Assembly: GCA_019307815.1 (NCBI GenBank)
Contig: JAFDIV010000001.1
Coordinates: forward strand, 124,001 to 188,000
Length of the DNA: 64,000 bases
Origin: Deltaproteobacteria bacterium
Lineage (GTDB): Bacteria; Desulfobacterota; DSM-4660; Desulfatiglandales; Desulfatiglandaceae
Direction of reading: 5' to 3'
The notes beneath the pieces are model-generated. The model ran no database searches, was not told the origin of the DNA, and was given only the letters and a program-made list of their open reading frames with translations. This document shows positions 15,671-24,443 of this stretch, piece by piece; within the stretch, counting starts at the first letter, position 1, and each line of letters opens with the position of its first letter. The translations under genes were made by a program, and so were the position numbers.

Positions 15671-16717
15671 TCAGTGTCCGCAGGCCTTTGCCAGTTCTCT
15701 CAGTTCTGGATGAACAACCTCACCATCCTTGGTTATGGGCTGGCCATCGCAGGTCACCGAACACGCCAGACTGATCCCATCGATATGGGATGCGGCCTCT
15801 CTCGGCTTCCCCCCCGAATACATGGGGCCCTGATAGCCAAAACCCCACTCTGTACATCCCCATACCCTTTCATCTTCTGTGGTAGTATACCCAAGTTTCG
15901 CCTTTGGATTGAAACCATAGCAGACATGGGCAGCCAGATACATATTGGGATCATCCAGTTTCTCGAACCATTTCTTCACGATCTCGGCCTCTTTCCCTCC
16001 TCTGATCTCCTTGATCCTTCCCTTTTCAACTTCGTAAATGACCGGCTCTGATACAACCCCTATGTCAGCTTCGCCACCGCCCGAAATTGCTCCGTCAAAG
16101 ACAATGGTTCCATTAATGGTTTCTTCCCTTGGTGCCCAGCCGATCTGGCCTATAAGGAAATGTCCCCCGGGTGTATCCGCAATGTGTTCGTTTGCAAAAG
16201 GGCGATCAGGATGGTTTTCAAATGTGACGTTTGTTCCTGCGGCATTTACGATCTTCATTCCTTTTGCTCGCTTCGTTATCTCAACGACCTTCTCCTGGAA
16301 TGCAATTTGGGCCTGGATATCCACTTCTCCTATACAGCGGATCAATTGATCAGTAGACAGACCGCCGAGCATAAGGTTTCGCGTTCTCCCATTTGTTACC
16401 GCTCGTGTCCAAGGGGTCCCATACAAAAGCCACTGGTTGTTCAGTTCGATCCAGGCGTCTGTTGCAGGACAGGCAGCGAAAAGGGGTTCCGGCAGGTAGG
16501 GGTCACAGGCCTTGCCGTAGCCCTTGGGGGTGGTGTGCCAAGCCACCATTACCTTTGCTCCCAAGGCCTCACCAGCCTTGGCCATCTCTTCCGCCACCCT
16601 GAAGTCACTGATCGAATCAATGGTAATTAAAAGGCTCTCTCCCTCTTTAATTCGGATTATTTCTTTAACGGTCTTATAGGCCGCTTTAAACAATTCGAGG
16701 TCTTTGCTGGTAGGCAT
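15671..16717 (-). CDS. M29 aminopeptidase / 2,5-dihydroxypyridine dioxygenase (NicX)-like protein, copy 2
   Basis: 348 residues from ATG 16717, which has AGGAGGTGAG at good spacing. The track's upstream start at 16813 adds 32 residues that overlap the preceding gene and is not needed. The N-terminal ITIDSISDFRVAEEMAKAGEALGAK, then NEHIADTPGGHFLIGQIGWAP, VFDGAISGGGEADIG and YTTTEDERVWGCTEWGFGYQGP recur in the neighbouring paralogue. The family covers metal-dependent leucyl aminopeptidases of the M29 type and the iron enzyme that opens 2,5-dihydroxypyridine. Conserved His/Glu residues fit a metal site. Which chemistry applies is undecided. Confidence 0.7.
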   Translation of the reverse strand: MPTSKDLELFKAAYKTVKEIIRIKEGESLLITIDSISDFRVAEEMAKAGEALGAKVMVAWHTTPKGYGKACDPYLPEPLFAACPATDAWIELNNQWLLYGTPWTRAVTNGRTRNLMLGGLSTDQLIRCIGEVDIQAQIAFQEKVVEITKRAKGMKIVNAAGTNVTFENHPDRPFANEHIADTPGGHFLIGQIGWAPREETINGTIVFDGAISGGGEADIGVVSEPVIYEVEKGRIKEIRGGKEAEIVKKWFEKLDDPNMYLAAHVCYGFNPKAKLGYTTTEDERVWGCTEWGFGYQGPMYSGGKPREAASHIDGISLACSVTCDGQPITKDGEVVHPELRELAKACGH

Positions 16718-16769
16718 GATTTGTCTCACCTCCTGTTCCAGGCCCCTGAAAGGTCTTTCAGCGAGCCGA

Positions 16770-17813
16770 TTACTTTCCCAAGGGCTTGGCCAACTCGGCC
16801 AGTTTAGGGTCAACTACCTTGCCTTCATCCAGGATCTGGTGGCCGTCCAACCACACCGATGAATTGAGGCAGATGCCATCACAATGGGTTACTGCCTCGC
16901 CTGCGTTTCCTTGGAAAAACGGCCCTTGGTAGCCGAAGCCCCACTCGGTACTGCCCCAGACCCGCTCGTCCTCGGTACAGAGCCCCGAAAGCCGCGCGCC
17001 GGGATTGAAACCGTAGCAGACATGGGCCATGTTGTACATGTTGTCATCATTGAGGCTCTTCAGCCAATCGGCCAGGAATTTTGCTTCCTCGCCGCCCACA
17101 ATGTCCACAATGCGCCCCTTTTCCACCACCAACTTGATGGGCGTCTTGAGGATACCCAGGTCAGCAGGTCCGCCGCCAGAGAAAGAGCCGTCGAAGACGA
17201 TCTCCCCGTTGATGGATTCCTCCAACGGCGCCCACCCGATCTGGCCCAAAAGGAAGTGTGGCCCGGGCGTTGAAGCGTGGCACTCATTGGTGACGGGTCG
17301 GCCTACGTTTGTAAAGGACACGTCAGTACCGGCTGGTGTGGTGATGTGCATCTGTTTTGCGGCATGGGTCATATCCACCACCGCGGTCATAAACTCACGC
17401 AACGCCTTGAGATCAATTGCCCCGATGCAGCGATTGATCATGTCCACGTCAAGCCCCCCCAGGAACAAATAACGGGTTTTAGTGCCCTCCCGCATGGCCT
17501 CTTCCCAGGCGGAATTGTAAAGAAGCCACTGATTGTTGAGTTCCACCCAGGCATCGGCCCTGAGGATTGCCCCATAAAGGGAGTCTGGGAGGTAGGGATC
17601 ACCCACCTTGCCGTAGCCGGGTGGGGTGGAGTGGTATGCAATCATGGTCTTGGCACCGGCGCATTCGCCAGCCCGCGCCATACCTTCGGCGATGCGAAAA
17701 TCGGCTTTGGAGTCGATAGTGATCAGTAAGGTCTCGCCGGGCTTGACCTCTAGAATGTCGAAGATCGTCTTATGACAGGACACTGCCAACTCAAGCTCTT
17801 GACTTCCAATCAT
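16770..17813 (-). CDS. M29 aminopeptidase / NicX-like protein, copy 1
   Basis: 347 residues, clearly a tandem paralogue of the next gene. Shared blocks are GETLLITIDSKADFRIAEGMARAGE, NECHASTPGPHFLLGQIGWAP, EIVFDGSFSGGGPADLG, NMAHVCYGFNPGARLSG and CTEDERVWGSTEWGFGYQGP. The WAP and EWGFGYQGP blocks are the most conserved and probably line the metal site. It starts ATG 17813 behind AGGAGGAAAG and is followed after a 52-nt gap by copy 2. Position directly behind livM suggests it acts on what the Liv transporter imports. The paralogues may form a heteromer or have split specificity. Confidence 0.7.
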   Translation of the reverse strand: MIGSQELELAVSCHKTIFDILEVKPGETLLITIDSKADFRIAEGMARAGECAGAKTMIAYHSTPPGYGKVGDPYLPDSLYGAILRADAWVELNNQWLLYNSAWEEAMREGTKTRYLFLGGLDVDMINRCIGAIDLKALREFMTAVVDMTHAAKQMHITTPAGTDVSFTNVGRPVTNECHASTPGPHFLLGQIGWAPLEESINGEIVFDGSFSGGGPADLGILKTPIKLVVEKGRIVDIVGGEEAKFLADWLKSLNDDNMYNMAHVCYGFNPGARLSGLCTEDERVWGSTEWGFGYQGPFFQGNAGEAVTHCDGICLNSSVWLDGHQILDEGKVVDPKLAELAKPLGK

Positions 17814-17885
17814 TTTTCTTTCCTCCTTATGTATTATTCAGACAATTTGTTCTTTCTCAAAAGGTTGGTAAGGCGTCCGCCCCTC

Positions 17886-18836
17886 TCAACCGGCGGTTGC
17901 AGGGCCTCTTCTGAATCCTTGTGTCAATCTCTTTGCGTATCGTTCCAGACTGGGGCCGACTCCTTTGGGAAGAAAGGCCAGAACCAGGACAAATATCAGT
18001 CCGAAGAGTATCCTTTGATAGCGCTCTACCCCGGAGAAGACATCTGGAAGTAGGATCACGATGAGGGTTCCAAGCAGGGGGCCGTAACACAGGCTGCTAC
18101 CCCCCAAAAGGGGGATGAAATAGATATAAATCGTGGTGAATACTTCAATGTCTACTGAGGATATAAATCCAGTGTAGTTGACGTAGAGGGCCCCGCCAAA
18201 ACCGGAAAGCAGTCCCATGATTCCATAAGCCAACACTTTGTATTTCATGGTGTTGATACCCACAGTTTGGGCCAGATCGTCGTTCTCGGCGATAAGGGTC
18301 AAGATTTGTCCCGTTCTGGTGGTCATCAGCCAAAACAGAAATCCCACGATGACCAAAGTACAAATAACAAGGATCACATAGTATGTATTAGGGTCCACCA
18401 CGGCCTGGATGCCGTCGAAGTATAGTCCGTTGCGTCCGCCTGTGATGGGTTTAAGGGCATCGACCACTTTGGGAAACAGAATGGCCAAAAGGAAGGAGGC
18501 CATACCCACGTAAAACCCCTTGGCCCGGCACGTGCTCAGGAAAATCCCCATCCCCACCACGCAGGACATCAACGATCCTGTGGCTACTGAGACTAGAATT
18601 GGCCATTGGTATATCTCGGTCAGAACGATGGTGCCATAAGCACCCAGCGACATGGTCACCGAATAACCGAAAAAAGGCTGGCCGGCCTTGTAAAGTAAGA
18701 ACCAGGCTACATACCCCTGAATCATAAACAGAAGGACGTGACCGGAAATCTCCTGTAAATAGCCGCCCCACAGCACGAAGAGGCTTGGAAGGGCCAATAC
18801 CACCAGAGTCAAAATGTGCTTATAGTGCTCTTTCAC
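17886..18836 (-). CDS. livM: Branched-chain amino acid-type ABC transporter permease LivM
   Basis: 316 residues with about eight hydrophobic segments. The diagnostic LivM cytoplasmic loop is present, centred on LTLIAENDDLAQTVGINTMKYK followed by LAYGIMGLLSGFGGALYVNYTGFISS. It forms the membrane channel with LivH. The start overlaps the livH stop by 17 nt, so translation is coupled. The two operon permeases, two ATPases and one binding protein make a complete HAAT-type importer. The substrate need not be Leu/Ile/Val; this family also takes up aromatic acids, amides and urea. Confidence 0.88.
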   Translation of the reverse strand: MKEHYKHILTLVVLALPSLFVLWGGYLQEISGHVLLFMIQGYVAWFLLYKAGQPFFGYSVTMSLGAYGTIVLTEIYQWPILVSVATGSLMSCVVGMGIFLSTCRAKGFYVGMASFLLAILFPKVVDALKPITGGRNGLYFDGIQAVVDPNTYYVILVICTLVIVGFLFWLMTTRTGQILTLIAENDDLAQTVGINTMKYKVLAYGIMGLLSGFGGALYVNYTGFISSVDIEVFTTIYIYFIPLLGGSSLCYGPLLGTLIVILLPDVFSGVERYQRILFGLIFVLVLAFLPKGVGPSLERYAKRLTQGFRRGPATAG

Positions 18837-19677
18837 TGCCTAAAATACCTCTGGGTGATACAATCAGCACAGTAATGACAATGGCATAGAGGAGTACACT
18901 TTGCCAGTTGCCGTCCAGGAAGTATCCGCTAAAGCTCAACACCAGGCCCATCAGCAATGCGCTCAACATGCCGCCCCAAATATTCCCGATGCCTCCCACA
19001 ACAGCGATGATGAAACCAAGAAAGCCCAACTCCCATCCGCTGAGCACGTTCAGGTTGTAAAGGGAACCCCAAAAGATGGCCCCGATGCAGGCAAGAGAGC
19101 AACCAATCCCATGGGCCACGGCATAAACCCTGTCGGTATTGACCCCCACCAACTTGGCCAACTTCAGGTTACGGGAAGTGGCTTGCCAGGACTGGCCGGG
19201 CCTTGTGTGAATCTCCAATAGGCGGATCGCCGTAAGGGTGCTGAGTGCGAAGACCAAGGCCAGCAGTTTTATCACTTCTACAGTCACTCCGCCGACCGTG
19301 AAGCTGCCCAGGTAGGGCAATGCAATGGAGATACTGGGGCGGGGAAATATGGCCCTGGTGAGGCCCTCAAAAACAAAACCCAGGGAGATGGTGATGACGA
19401 AAAAAAGAATGGCATCGCCCCCCTTGTTGCTAATGGGAGTCAAAAGAAGCTTCTGCAGGAAATAACCAATGGGGAAGCAGACCCCCACGCCCACGATCAA
19501 GGCCAACACCAGATTGTAGGATAAAAAATACCAGGTCACAAAGCCACCGAATACGCCGATCAGGCCGATGGCAAAATTGGGAATGCCTGTGATGCCATAG
19601 ACCACGGCTACCCCTAATACGGGTAGGGAGAGAATGCCGCCCATAATGATGCCGTTTATTAAGCCTGTAAGAATCAT
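18820..19677 (-). CDS. livH: Branched-chain amino acid-type ABC transporter permease LivH
   Basis: 285 residues. N-terminal LINGIIMGGILSLPVLGVAVVYGITG and the LivH loop RAISRNLKLAKLV-like SWQATSRNLKLAKLVGVNTDRV are visible, followed by LGFIIAVVGGIGNIWGGMLSALLMGL, the typical last-helices block. It pairs with LivM as the membrane-spanning heterodimer. It lies 15 nt after livF. Confidence 0.88.
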   Translation of the reverse strand: MILTGLINGIIMGGILSLPVLGVAVVYGITGIPNFAIGLIGVFGGFVTWYFLSYNLVLALIVGVGVCFPIGYFLQKLLLTPISNKGGDAILFFVITISLGFVFEGLTRAIFPRPSISIALPYLGSFTVGGVTVEVIKLLALVFALSTLTAIRLLEIHTRPGQSWQATSRNLKLAKLVGVNTDRVYAVAHGIGCSLACIGAIFWGSLYNLNVLSGWELGFLGFIIAVVGGIGNIWGGMLSALLMGLVLSFSGYFLDGNWQSVLLYAIVITVLIVSPRGILGSERAL

Positions 19678-19692
19678 GCACCCACCTTGAGG

Positions 19693-20403
19693 TTACTGTC
19701 CCATATAGAGGTCTTGCAGGGTTTTCTCGTCCAGGTTGGACGACTTTTCTACGAACTTGATCTCTCCACCTTCCAGTCCGATGATTCGATCAGCAATTCG
19801 CAGTATCTTGACATTTTGCTCTGCCAGAAAAAGCGCTTTACCGGTTTCCTGTCTGATCTGGCTGAGATTACTGAAAAGCCGGGTGACCAGCTTGGGAGCC
19901 AGGCCAATGGAGGGTTCGTCAATGAGTAACAGCCTTGCATCGGAAACGATGCCTATTCCCACGGCCAGCATCTTCTGCTGCCCTCCGCTCAATGTATGGG
20001 CGCTTTGGGTAACTCTCTCCTTAAGGGCTGGAAAAAGAGAATACACGTAGTCAATCAAATGGTTGACTCTCTTGGGGCTGACGAGCACGCCACTGACTTC
20101 CAGGTTTTTTCTTACTTGCATCATGGGAAAGATGTATCTTTCTTGAGGCACCAGCATGAGTCCCATCCGTCGGCGTTCCCTCACGGACAAGCCGTCAATA
20201 CGTCTCCCCAAAAACGAGATTACTCCTTCCTTGTTTCTTAAAGTGCCAGCTATGGTTTCTAATAAAGTCGTCTTGCCAGATCCGTTTGGACCCACGATCC
20301 CAATGATTTCATTCTCAAAGACCTTAAAACTGATATTCTTTAAGGCCGTAACCTGGCCGTAGTTGGTTACCAGTCCGGACACTTCCAGTATTACATCGGG
20401 CAA
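19693..20403 (-). CDS. livF: Branched-chain amino acid-type ABC transporter ATPase LivF
   Basis: 236 residues. Walker A is GPNGSGKTTLLETIAG (near residues 37-52), the signature is LSGGQQKMLAVGIGI and Walker B is LLLIDEPSIGLAP. LVPQERYIFPMMQVRKNLEV is the LivF-type Q-loop region. It powers import with LivG. It lies 3 nt after livG and so is translationally coupled. Confidence 0.9.
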   Translation of the reverse strand: MPDVILEVSGLVTNYGQVTALKNISFKVFENEIIGIVGPNGSGKTTLLETIAGTLRNKEGVISFLGRRIDGLSVRERRRMGLMLVPQERYIFPMMQVRKNLEVSGVLVSPKRVNHLIDYVYSLFPALKERVTQSAHTLSGGQQKMLAVGIGIVSDARLLLIDEPSIGLAPKLVTRLFSNLSQIRQETGKALFLAEQNVKILRIADRIIGLEGGEIKFVEKSSNLDEKTLQDLYMGQ

Positions 20404-20406
20404 AGG

Positions 20407-21120
20407 CTATTCCTCCTCCGTTTCTAAATAGCAGGCCAACACGGCTGGATTGGTTCTGATCTCCTGGGGTGTGCCTTCTGCGATGGGGCACCCTTGATCC
20501 AGCACAAATATCTTGTCCGATGTCCGCATAATGGGCTTCATCTCGTGACCAATCTGGAAGATGGTGTACCCTCGGTCGCGCAGGTCAAGGACGATATCAC
20601 AGACATGATCGGTCTCGGCAGGAAGAAGGCCCCCAATCAGCTCATCCAGCAAGATCAGCTTGGGGCTGGTGGCCAAGGCCCTCCCCAAGTCCACCAGCTT
20701 GCTGTCAAGAGGCGGAAGATTGGAAACCACCGTGTCAGCCTTGTCCCTTAACCCCAGCAGCTCCAGGATTTCATGGGTGCGCCTCATTCTCTCTTTTTTG
20801 GTGAGGGCGTCCTTTAGAAATCCGGATCTGATGTTTTCAAAAACGGTCAGGTTGGGAAAGTTATTTCTAAGCTGGTAGGTCTTAGCGATCCCCGCCCGGC
20901 AGATTTGATAGGGTCGCAATCTGGTGATGTCCTTACCTAAAAACTTGACAACTCCTGCATCCGCCCGCAACACGCCGGTGATCACATTGAACAGGGTCGT
21001 TTTTCCAGCTCCGTTGGGGCCGATTAGGCTGCATATGGATCCTTCCTCCACATGAATGCTTACATTGTCCAAGGCCTTGAGTCCGCCGAAGGAAATCTCT
21101 ACATTCGCTACATCCAACAT
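20407..21120 (-). CDS. livG: Branched-chain amino acid-type ABC transporter ATPase LivG
   Basis: 237 residues. Walker A is GPNGAGKTTLFNVITG and Walker B is LILLDELIGGLLP, where the usual DEP(M/A)AGLNP is DELIGGLL. The signature region reads LPPLDSKLVDLGRALA rather than the canonical LSGGQ..., i.e. LSYGQQRRLEIARAL is replaced. The Walker B change and the lost LSGGQ are unusual for a working LivG. The Q-loop region IAKTYQLRNNFPNLTVFENI is normal. Either a divergent but active subunit, with LivF supplying the canonical site, or a specialised clade. Confidence 0.85.
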   Translation of the reverse strand: MLDVANVEISFGGLKALDNVSIHVEEGSICSLIGPNGAGKTTLFNVITGVLRADAGVVKFLGKDITRLRPYQICRAGIAKTYQLRNNFPNLTVFENIRSGFLKDALTKKERMRRTHEILELLGLRDKADTVVSNLPPLDSKLVDLGRALATSPKLILLDELIGGLLPAETDHVCDIVLDLRDRGYTIFQIGHEMKPIMRTSDKIFVLDQGCPIAEGTPQEIRTNPAVLACYLETEEE

Positions 21121-21209
21121 GGGCCCATCGCTTATTCTACTCTTTGGCTAAAAGGAAATCCGCATTGGCATATTTAGCGGCAGTCCAACCCGAGAAATCA
21201 TCCCCAACC

Positions 21210-21235
21210 GCCGGCCCTATTCAAACAGGACCGGC
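21210..21235 (-). other. Stem-loop between livK and livG
   Basis: On the minus strand GCCGGTCCT and AGGGCCGGC pair over 9 bp (one G-U) around an 8-nt loop in the 133-nt gap between the binding-protein gene and livG. No T-run follows. A stabilising or partly terminating hairpin after the binding-protein gene is common in ABC operons, since it raises binding protein over membrane parts. That role is inferred. Confidence 0.5.
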
Positions 21236-21253
21236 TGTTGGGCGATTGTAGCC

Positions 21254-22567
21254 TTACTTGCCCCTAGGGTAAGTCTTCCCCTGCATGAGGCGCTCTTTCC
21301 CCTTGATCTGGGCCATCACCTGCTTGATGTTCATCTTTGGGGTGGTGAAGATCCTGACCAGCACAGGATGAAGGCCGAAGCTGGGATCCAGCTCCCCGGC
21401 GCCTGGTTCGAATTTCACGATCCCTGCCCTTGCACCCATATTGCTCCCAAAAGGACCCAGAGGACCCATGGGACTGATGCAGACGTTCTGGAAGGAAGTT
21501 TTGAGCATGGTGTCCATGACCTTTTCATGGTCTTTGGTACCCGCTATCTCAAAGGCCTTGATGGCCCAATACACCGCCTGATAGTAGTTATTGGTGTATG
21601 CCTCTGGGTATGCGTCTTTACCGTACTCGGCCTTCCACTTCTTTACGAACTCCTTCCAGGCTGCGCTACCCGGATCATGATCAGCCAGGGTGTAAATGTT
21701 CCTTGCACCCTTCACACCAGTAATCTTGGCGCCCCCCATGTTGGAATACGTGGTACCATAAAGGAAGTATTTAGGCTTGGCGCCGGCTGCGGCCAGTTGC
21801 TTGGCGGCGCTGAACCAGCCAGCCCCAGAATAGGGGCAGAACAAGGCGTCGGGCTTGGCATCCTTTATGATTTGAACCTCAGTGGAGTAGTCTGTCTTGT
21901 CCAGTGGGGTGTAAAGCACTGGCACGATCTCAAAAGGCCTTCCATGCTTCTCCCAGTAATCCTTAAGACCAAGACTGTTGCTGTAGCCCCAGTCGTAGTC
22001 CCCGCCCAAGAAGGCGACTCTTTTGGCGCCCATTTCATGAAAAAATTTGCCCGCAAGCTGCCCGGCAAAGAAGCTGGCGTAGCCGTAATAGGCAACCCAT
22101 TTGCTCACCGGTACATTCCCCGGGGGCATGTACTTGGTGACGCTCAAGTGGCCGCCTATGAAGTAAGGAAGCTTATACTTGGGAGCCTCCTTGCAGGGCA
22201 CCCGAATGGTGGTCTCCAGGGCTGCCCCGGCAGCGATGTCGGGCTTCCAAATCTGTACCTCTCTCCTTAGCTTTCGTGAAAAGACCGATGGTTTGGTTTC
22301 GATGTCGATAACCTTATACTCGACCCTGGAAAAGCCCCTAATCCCTGCAGCGTTGATCTCTTTGACCGCCAACCGCATGGCTCGATCATAGGCCGGCCCG
22401 ATGTTTCCCGCTGCCCCTGACTGAGACACTGTGCCCAACAGCCGTATGACCTTGTCCTCGGCCTTTACTGGCGGTGTGGGAGCCAAAAAGACCAGCAGCA
22501 GCAAGCCAACCAAGGCCCCAAGAATCCCTTTCCCCATTTGTTTTTGGAAGATACTGGAATAGATCAT
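21254..22567 (-). CDS. Branched-chain amino acid-type ABC transporter substrate-binding protein
   Basis: 437 residues. The signal peptide is KQMGKGILGALVGLLLLVFLAP with a VKA-E cleavage site. The mature protein has the type I periplasmic-binding (LivJ/K-like) pattern: IRLLGTVSQSGAAGNIGPAY, VAFLGGDYDWGYSN, LYTPLDKTDYSTEVQIIKDAKPD, YTNNYYQAVYWAIKAFEIAGT. The ATG follows GGAGGAGGGGAA. It is the first gene of the Liv operon. The ligand is unknown; the neighbouring NicX/M29-like pair and nitroreductase suggest something other than plain branched-chain amino acids. Confidence 0.88.
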   Translation of the reverse strand: MIYSSIFQKQMGKGILGALVGLLLLVFLAPTPPVKAEDKVIRLLGTVSQSGAAGNIGPAYDRAMRLAVKEINAAGIRGFSRVEYKVIDIETKPSVFSRKLRREVQIWKPDIAAGAALETTIRVPCKEAPKYKLPYFIGGHLSVTKYMPPGNVPVSKWVAYYGYASFFAGQLAGKFFHEMGAKRVAFLGGDYDWGYSNSLGLKDYWEKHGRPFEIVPVLYTPLDKTDYSTEVQIIKDAKPDALFCPYSGAGWFSAAKQLAAAGAKPKYFLYGTTYSNMGGAKITGVKGARNIYTLADHDPGSAAWKEFVKKWKAEYGKDAYPEAYTNNYYQAVYWAIKAFEIAGTKDHEKVMDTMLKTSFQNVCISPMGPLGPFGSNMGARAGIVKFEPGAGELDPSFGLHPVLVRIFTTPKMNIKQVMAQIKGKERLMQGKTYPRGK

Positions 22568-22692
22568 TTCCCCTCCTCCTTTCTTGTGTGTGACAGGTAT
22601 GGTTGGCCTGCCAGAAAAGGTTGGACTCGTTATCCCCTAGACTCACAATATGGGAGGGGATGATAGGCTCCCGTTTGCAGGCGCCCCGCCCC

Positions 22693-22711
22693 CTCAACAG
22701 ATTCTGTTGAG
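22693..22711. promoter_or_regulatory. Perfect inverted repeat upstream of the Liv operon
   Basis: CTCAACAGATTCTGTTGAG has 8-bp arms around ATT, about 125 nt upstream of the binding-protein start in the 220-nt gap behind the small DUF6092-like gene. No T-run follows either way, so it is more like an operator than a terminator. The nearby Lrp/AsnC regulator is an obvious candidate to bind it, but there is no direct evidence. Confidence 0.35.
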
Positions 22712-22787
22712 CTGTATCAATCCGCGGAACGGCCTATAGAGAATGTGCGCATTTACCTGGGCAAATAACAGGTTCTGGGCGGACGAT

Positions 22788-23087
22788 TCAGCTCGGACCC
22801 GAATCAATATTGTTCACCTGAGTTAAAACCAGCGACTCCAGGAAATCCTTGAACTCCTCTTCTGTGCTCATGACAGTGTGCTTGCCTTCTTCGATCATGG
22901 CGCGAATTGAAGAAAGCCTGTCGCTGGCCACGCCGGCCCCTTCCAGAATTCGAATCAGCCAACTGGCCGACTCCACAAGGCGGAATGGGCCATAGCGAGC
23001 TGGTTCCTCCAATAGATTCCTAGCAGAAACTATGATATAGGAAACCAGCTCAAAAATTTCTTTTTCAAGAACAATCCTGTCCACCAT
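22788..23087 (-). CDS. Small helical protein, DUF6092-like
   Basis: 99 residues, probably all alpha-helical: LEKEIFELVSYIIVSARNLL, then EEPARYGPFRLVESASWLIRILEG. The pattern resembles the DUF6092 family, though this is from memory. It overlaps the end of the nitroreductase gene by 23 nt, so the two are made together. No catalytic motif is visible. A regulatory or accessory role with the nitroreductase is only a guess. Confidence 0.55.
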   Translation of the reverse strand: MVDRIVLEKEIFELVSYIIVSARNLLEEPARYGPFRLVESASWLIRILEGAGVASDRLSSIRAMIEEGKHTVMSTEEEFKDFLESLVLTQVNNIDSGPS

Positions 23088-23595
23088 AGGTTTCCCACCA
23101 AATGAGTTCCTCGAACTTGCGAGGAGGGGGCGGGGGATTCGCTGCCGGGTGACCTACGCTAACTATGAGCTGGGGGAGGATATGATCAGGGAGTTTCAAG
23201 ATTCTGCCTACAGCTCCGGGGTGAAAAGAAGCGACTACACAGGTGCCCAAGCCCATTTCATAGGCGGCCAGCAGTATATTCTGGGCGGCCATGGCCGAGT
23301 CCATCTTTGCCAGCGACTCTTTGCCCATTTTGCCTCCCTTGCGTTCTGCCAAGGCCAAATCCTGGGCAATGACGATCGCCGCCGGCGGTCTGCCCAGGAG
23401 TCCAGGGCTGACCATTCTGAGCCTTCTCATCCTTTCTGGGTCGGTGACCACCACGAAACGCCAAGTTTGGGCATTACCCCCGGAAGGGGCCCAAACCGCG
23501 GCATCCAAAAGTTTCAACAGGGCCTCCTTGCCCACTGGCTGGCCGGTAAACTTACGCACACTGCGCCGACCTTTAATGGCCGCCATTACATCCAT
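23065..23595 (-). CDS. Nitroreductase-family flavoprotein
   Basis: About 176 residues from ATG 23595 (MDVMAAIKGRRSVRKF), which follows GGGAAAGGGG. The track's longer start adds a basic stretch unlike the family. FMN-binding motifs: GRRSVRKFTGQPV at the N-terminus, APSGGNAQTWRFVVV, AAQNILLAAYEMGLGTCVV and VGHPAANPPPPPRKFEELI. These enzymes use NAD(P)H to reduce nitro groups, quinones or other acceptors; substrate is unknown. It sits between the Lrp regulator and the Liv transporter and probably belongs to the same catabolic unit. Confidence 0.85.
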   Translation of the reverse strand: MDVMAAIKGRRSVRKFTGQPVGKEALLKLLDAAVWAPSGGNAQTWRFVVVTDPERMRRLRMVSPGLLGRPPAAIVIAQDLALAERKGGKMGKESLAKMDSAMAAQNILLAAYEMGLGTCVVASFHPGAVGRILKLPDHILPQLIVSVGHPAANPPPPPRKFEELIWWETYGGQDCS

Positions 23596-23709
23596 GGCCC
23601 CTTTCCCTTTATCTTTTTGCTTTCGGCCCCTTAAGCTGGCCCGCCCTACATTCCGACCCAAAAGCCCACTATGGAGGAAGGCAGGCAAGCCGGATGACAG
23701 ACACCTGGA

Positions 23710-24177
23710 TCAGAGGACATACCGAAGCTGCCAATGGACCCCTCTTTCGCAAAAGAAGGTCTCAACCGCCAGAAGACCATCCACTTTTGGGAGTTCCTCA
23801 AATATGAATCTCTCGTGTGAGAACTCTTGATTAAAGAACATGACGGCCATGATATCATAGCGTCCGCTCACACAACTTGCCATGACCACCCCTTTCATGT
23901 TTCCAATCTGCTCAAGAACTTGAGCCACCTTACTTGGTACCGCCTTAAAGGCCATGAACGCCGAGTAATGCCCTGACACTGCTTTGGGGTCCACAAGCCC
24001 GATTATCTGCAGTACGCCGGCCTTGAGAAGCTTATTAACCCGGTTCCGAACGGTGTTGGTGGTCATTCCCAGATCCTTGGCGATTTCAGCGTAGGGCTTG
24101 CGCCCGTTCCACAGGTGGCGGATGATCGCCAGATTGATCTCATCCATATTGGCAACCTTTGGAGTTTTCAATTTCAA
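23710..24177 (-). CDS. Lrp/AsnC family transcriptional regulator
   Basis: 155 residues. The N-terminal winged helix-turn-helix is DEINLAIIRHLWNGRKPYAEIAKDLGMTTNTVRNRVNKLL. The C-terminal RAM/ligand domain reads FMAFKAVPSKVAQVLEQIGNMKGV, then SGRYDIMAVMF. It is transcribed first in this minus-strand cluster and is the likely local regulator. The ligand is probably an amino acid or related compound taken up by the Liv system. An AT-rich region (24190-24265, with A and T runs) upstream probably holds its promoter. Confidence 0.88.
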   Translation of the reverse strand: MKLKTPKVANMDEINLAIIRHLWNGRKPYAEIAKDLGMTTNTVRNRVNKLLKAGVLQIIGLVDPKAVSGHYSAFMAFKAVPSKVAQVLEQIGNMKGVVMASCVSGRYDIMAVMFFNQEFSHERFIFEELPKVDGLLAVETFFCERGVHWQLRYVL

Positions 24178-24443
24178 ATTGCTTATTGCTTACCCTTTTA
24201 GATTATTTTGCATTTGTCAAGAAAAAAATATTTTTTTTTAGCAAATACCAAAAAATTTAAAAAAAAAGAGCCACTTTCCTCATTTTTCCGGACGCCATCT
24301 GAAAAGTGGTTTCCCAGCACTCTGGCCATGACCGAGCAGCACCGGTTAGGGCCTCCGGGGGCAGGGTGTGACCCCTGATGCGGATCTCCAGGTCCTTGAA
24401 CCCGGTAAAACCCAAAAGCCTCTTTTAAATTTCTCTGTGATTT

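Noticed and set aside
14520-17729. Long plus-strand ORFs over the M20, SBP and M29-like genes
   Set aside because: They are shadows of well-supported minus-strand genes with clear protein motifs.
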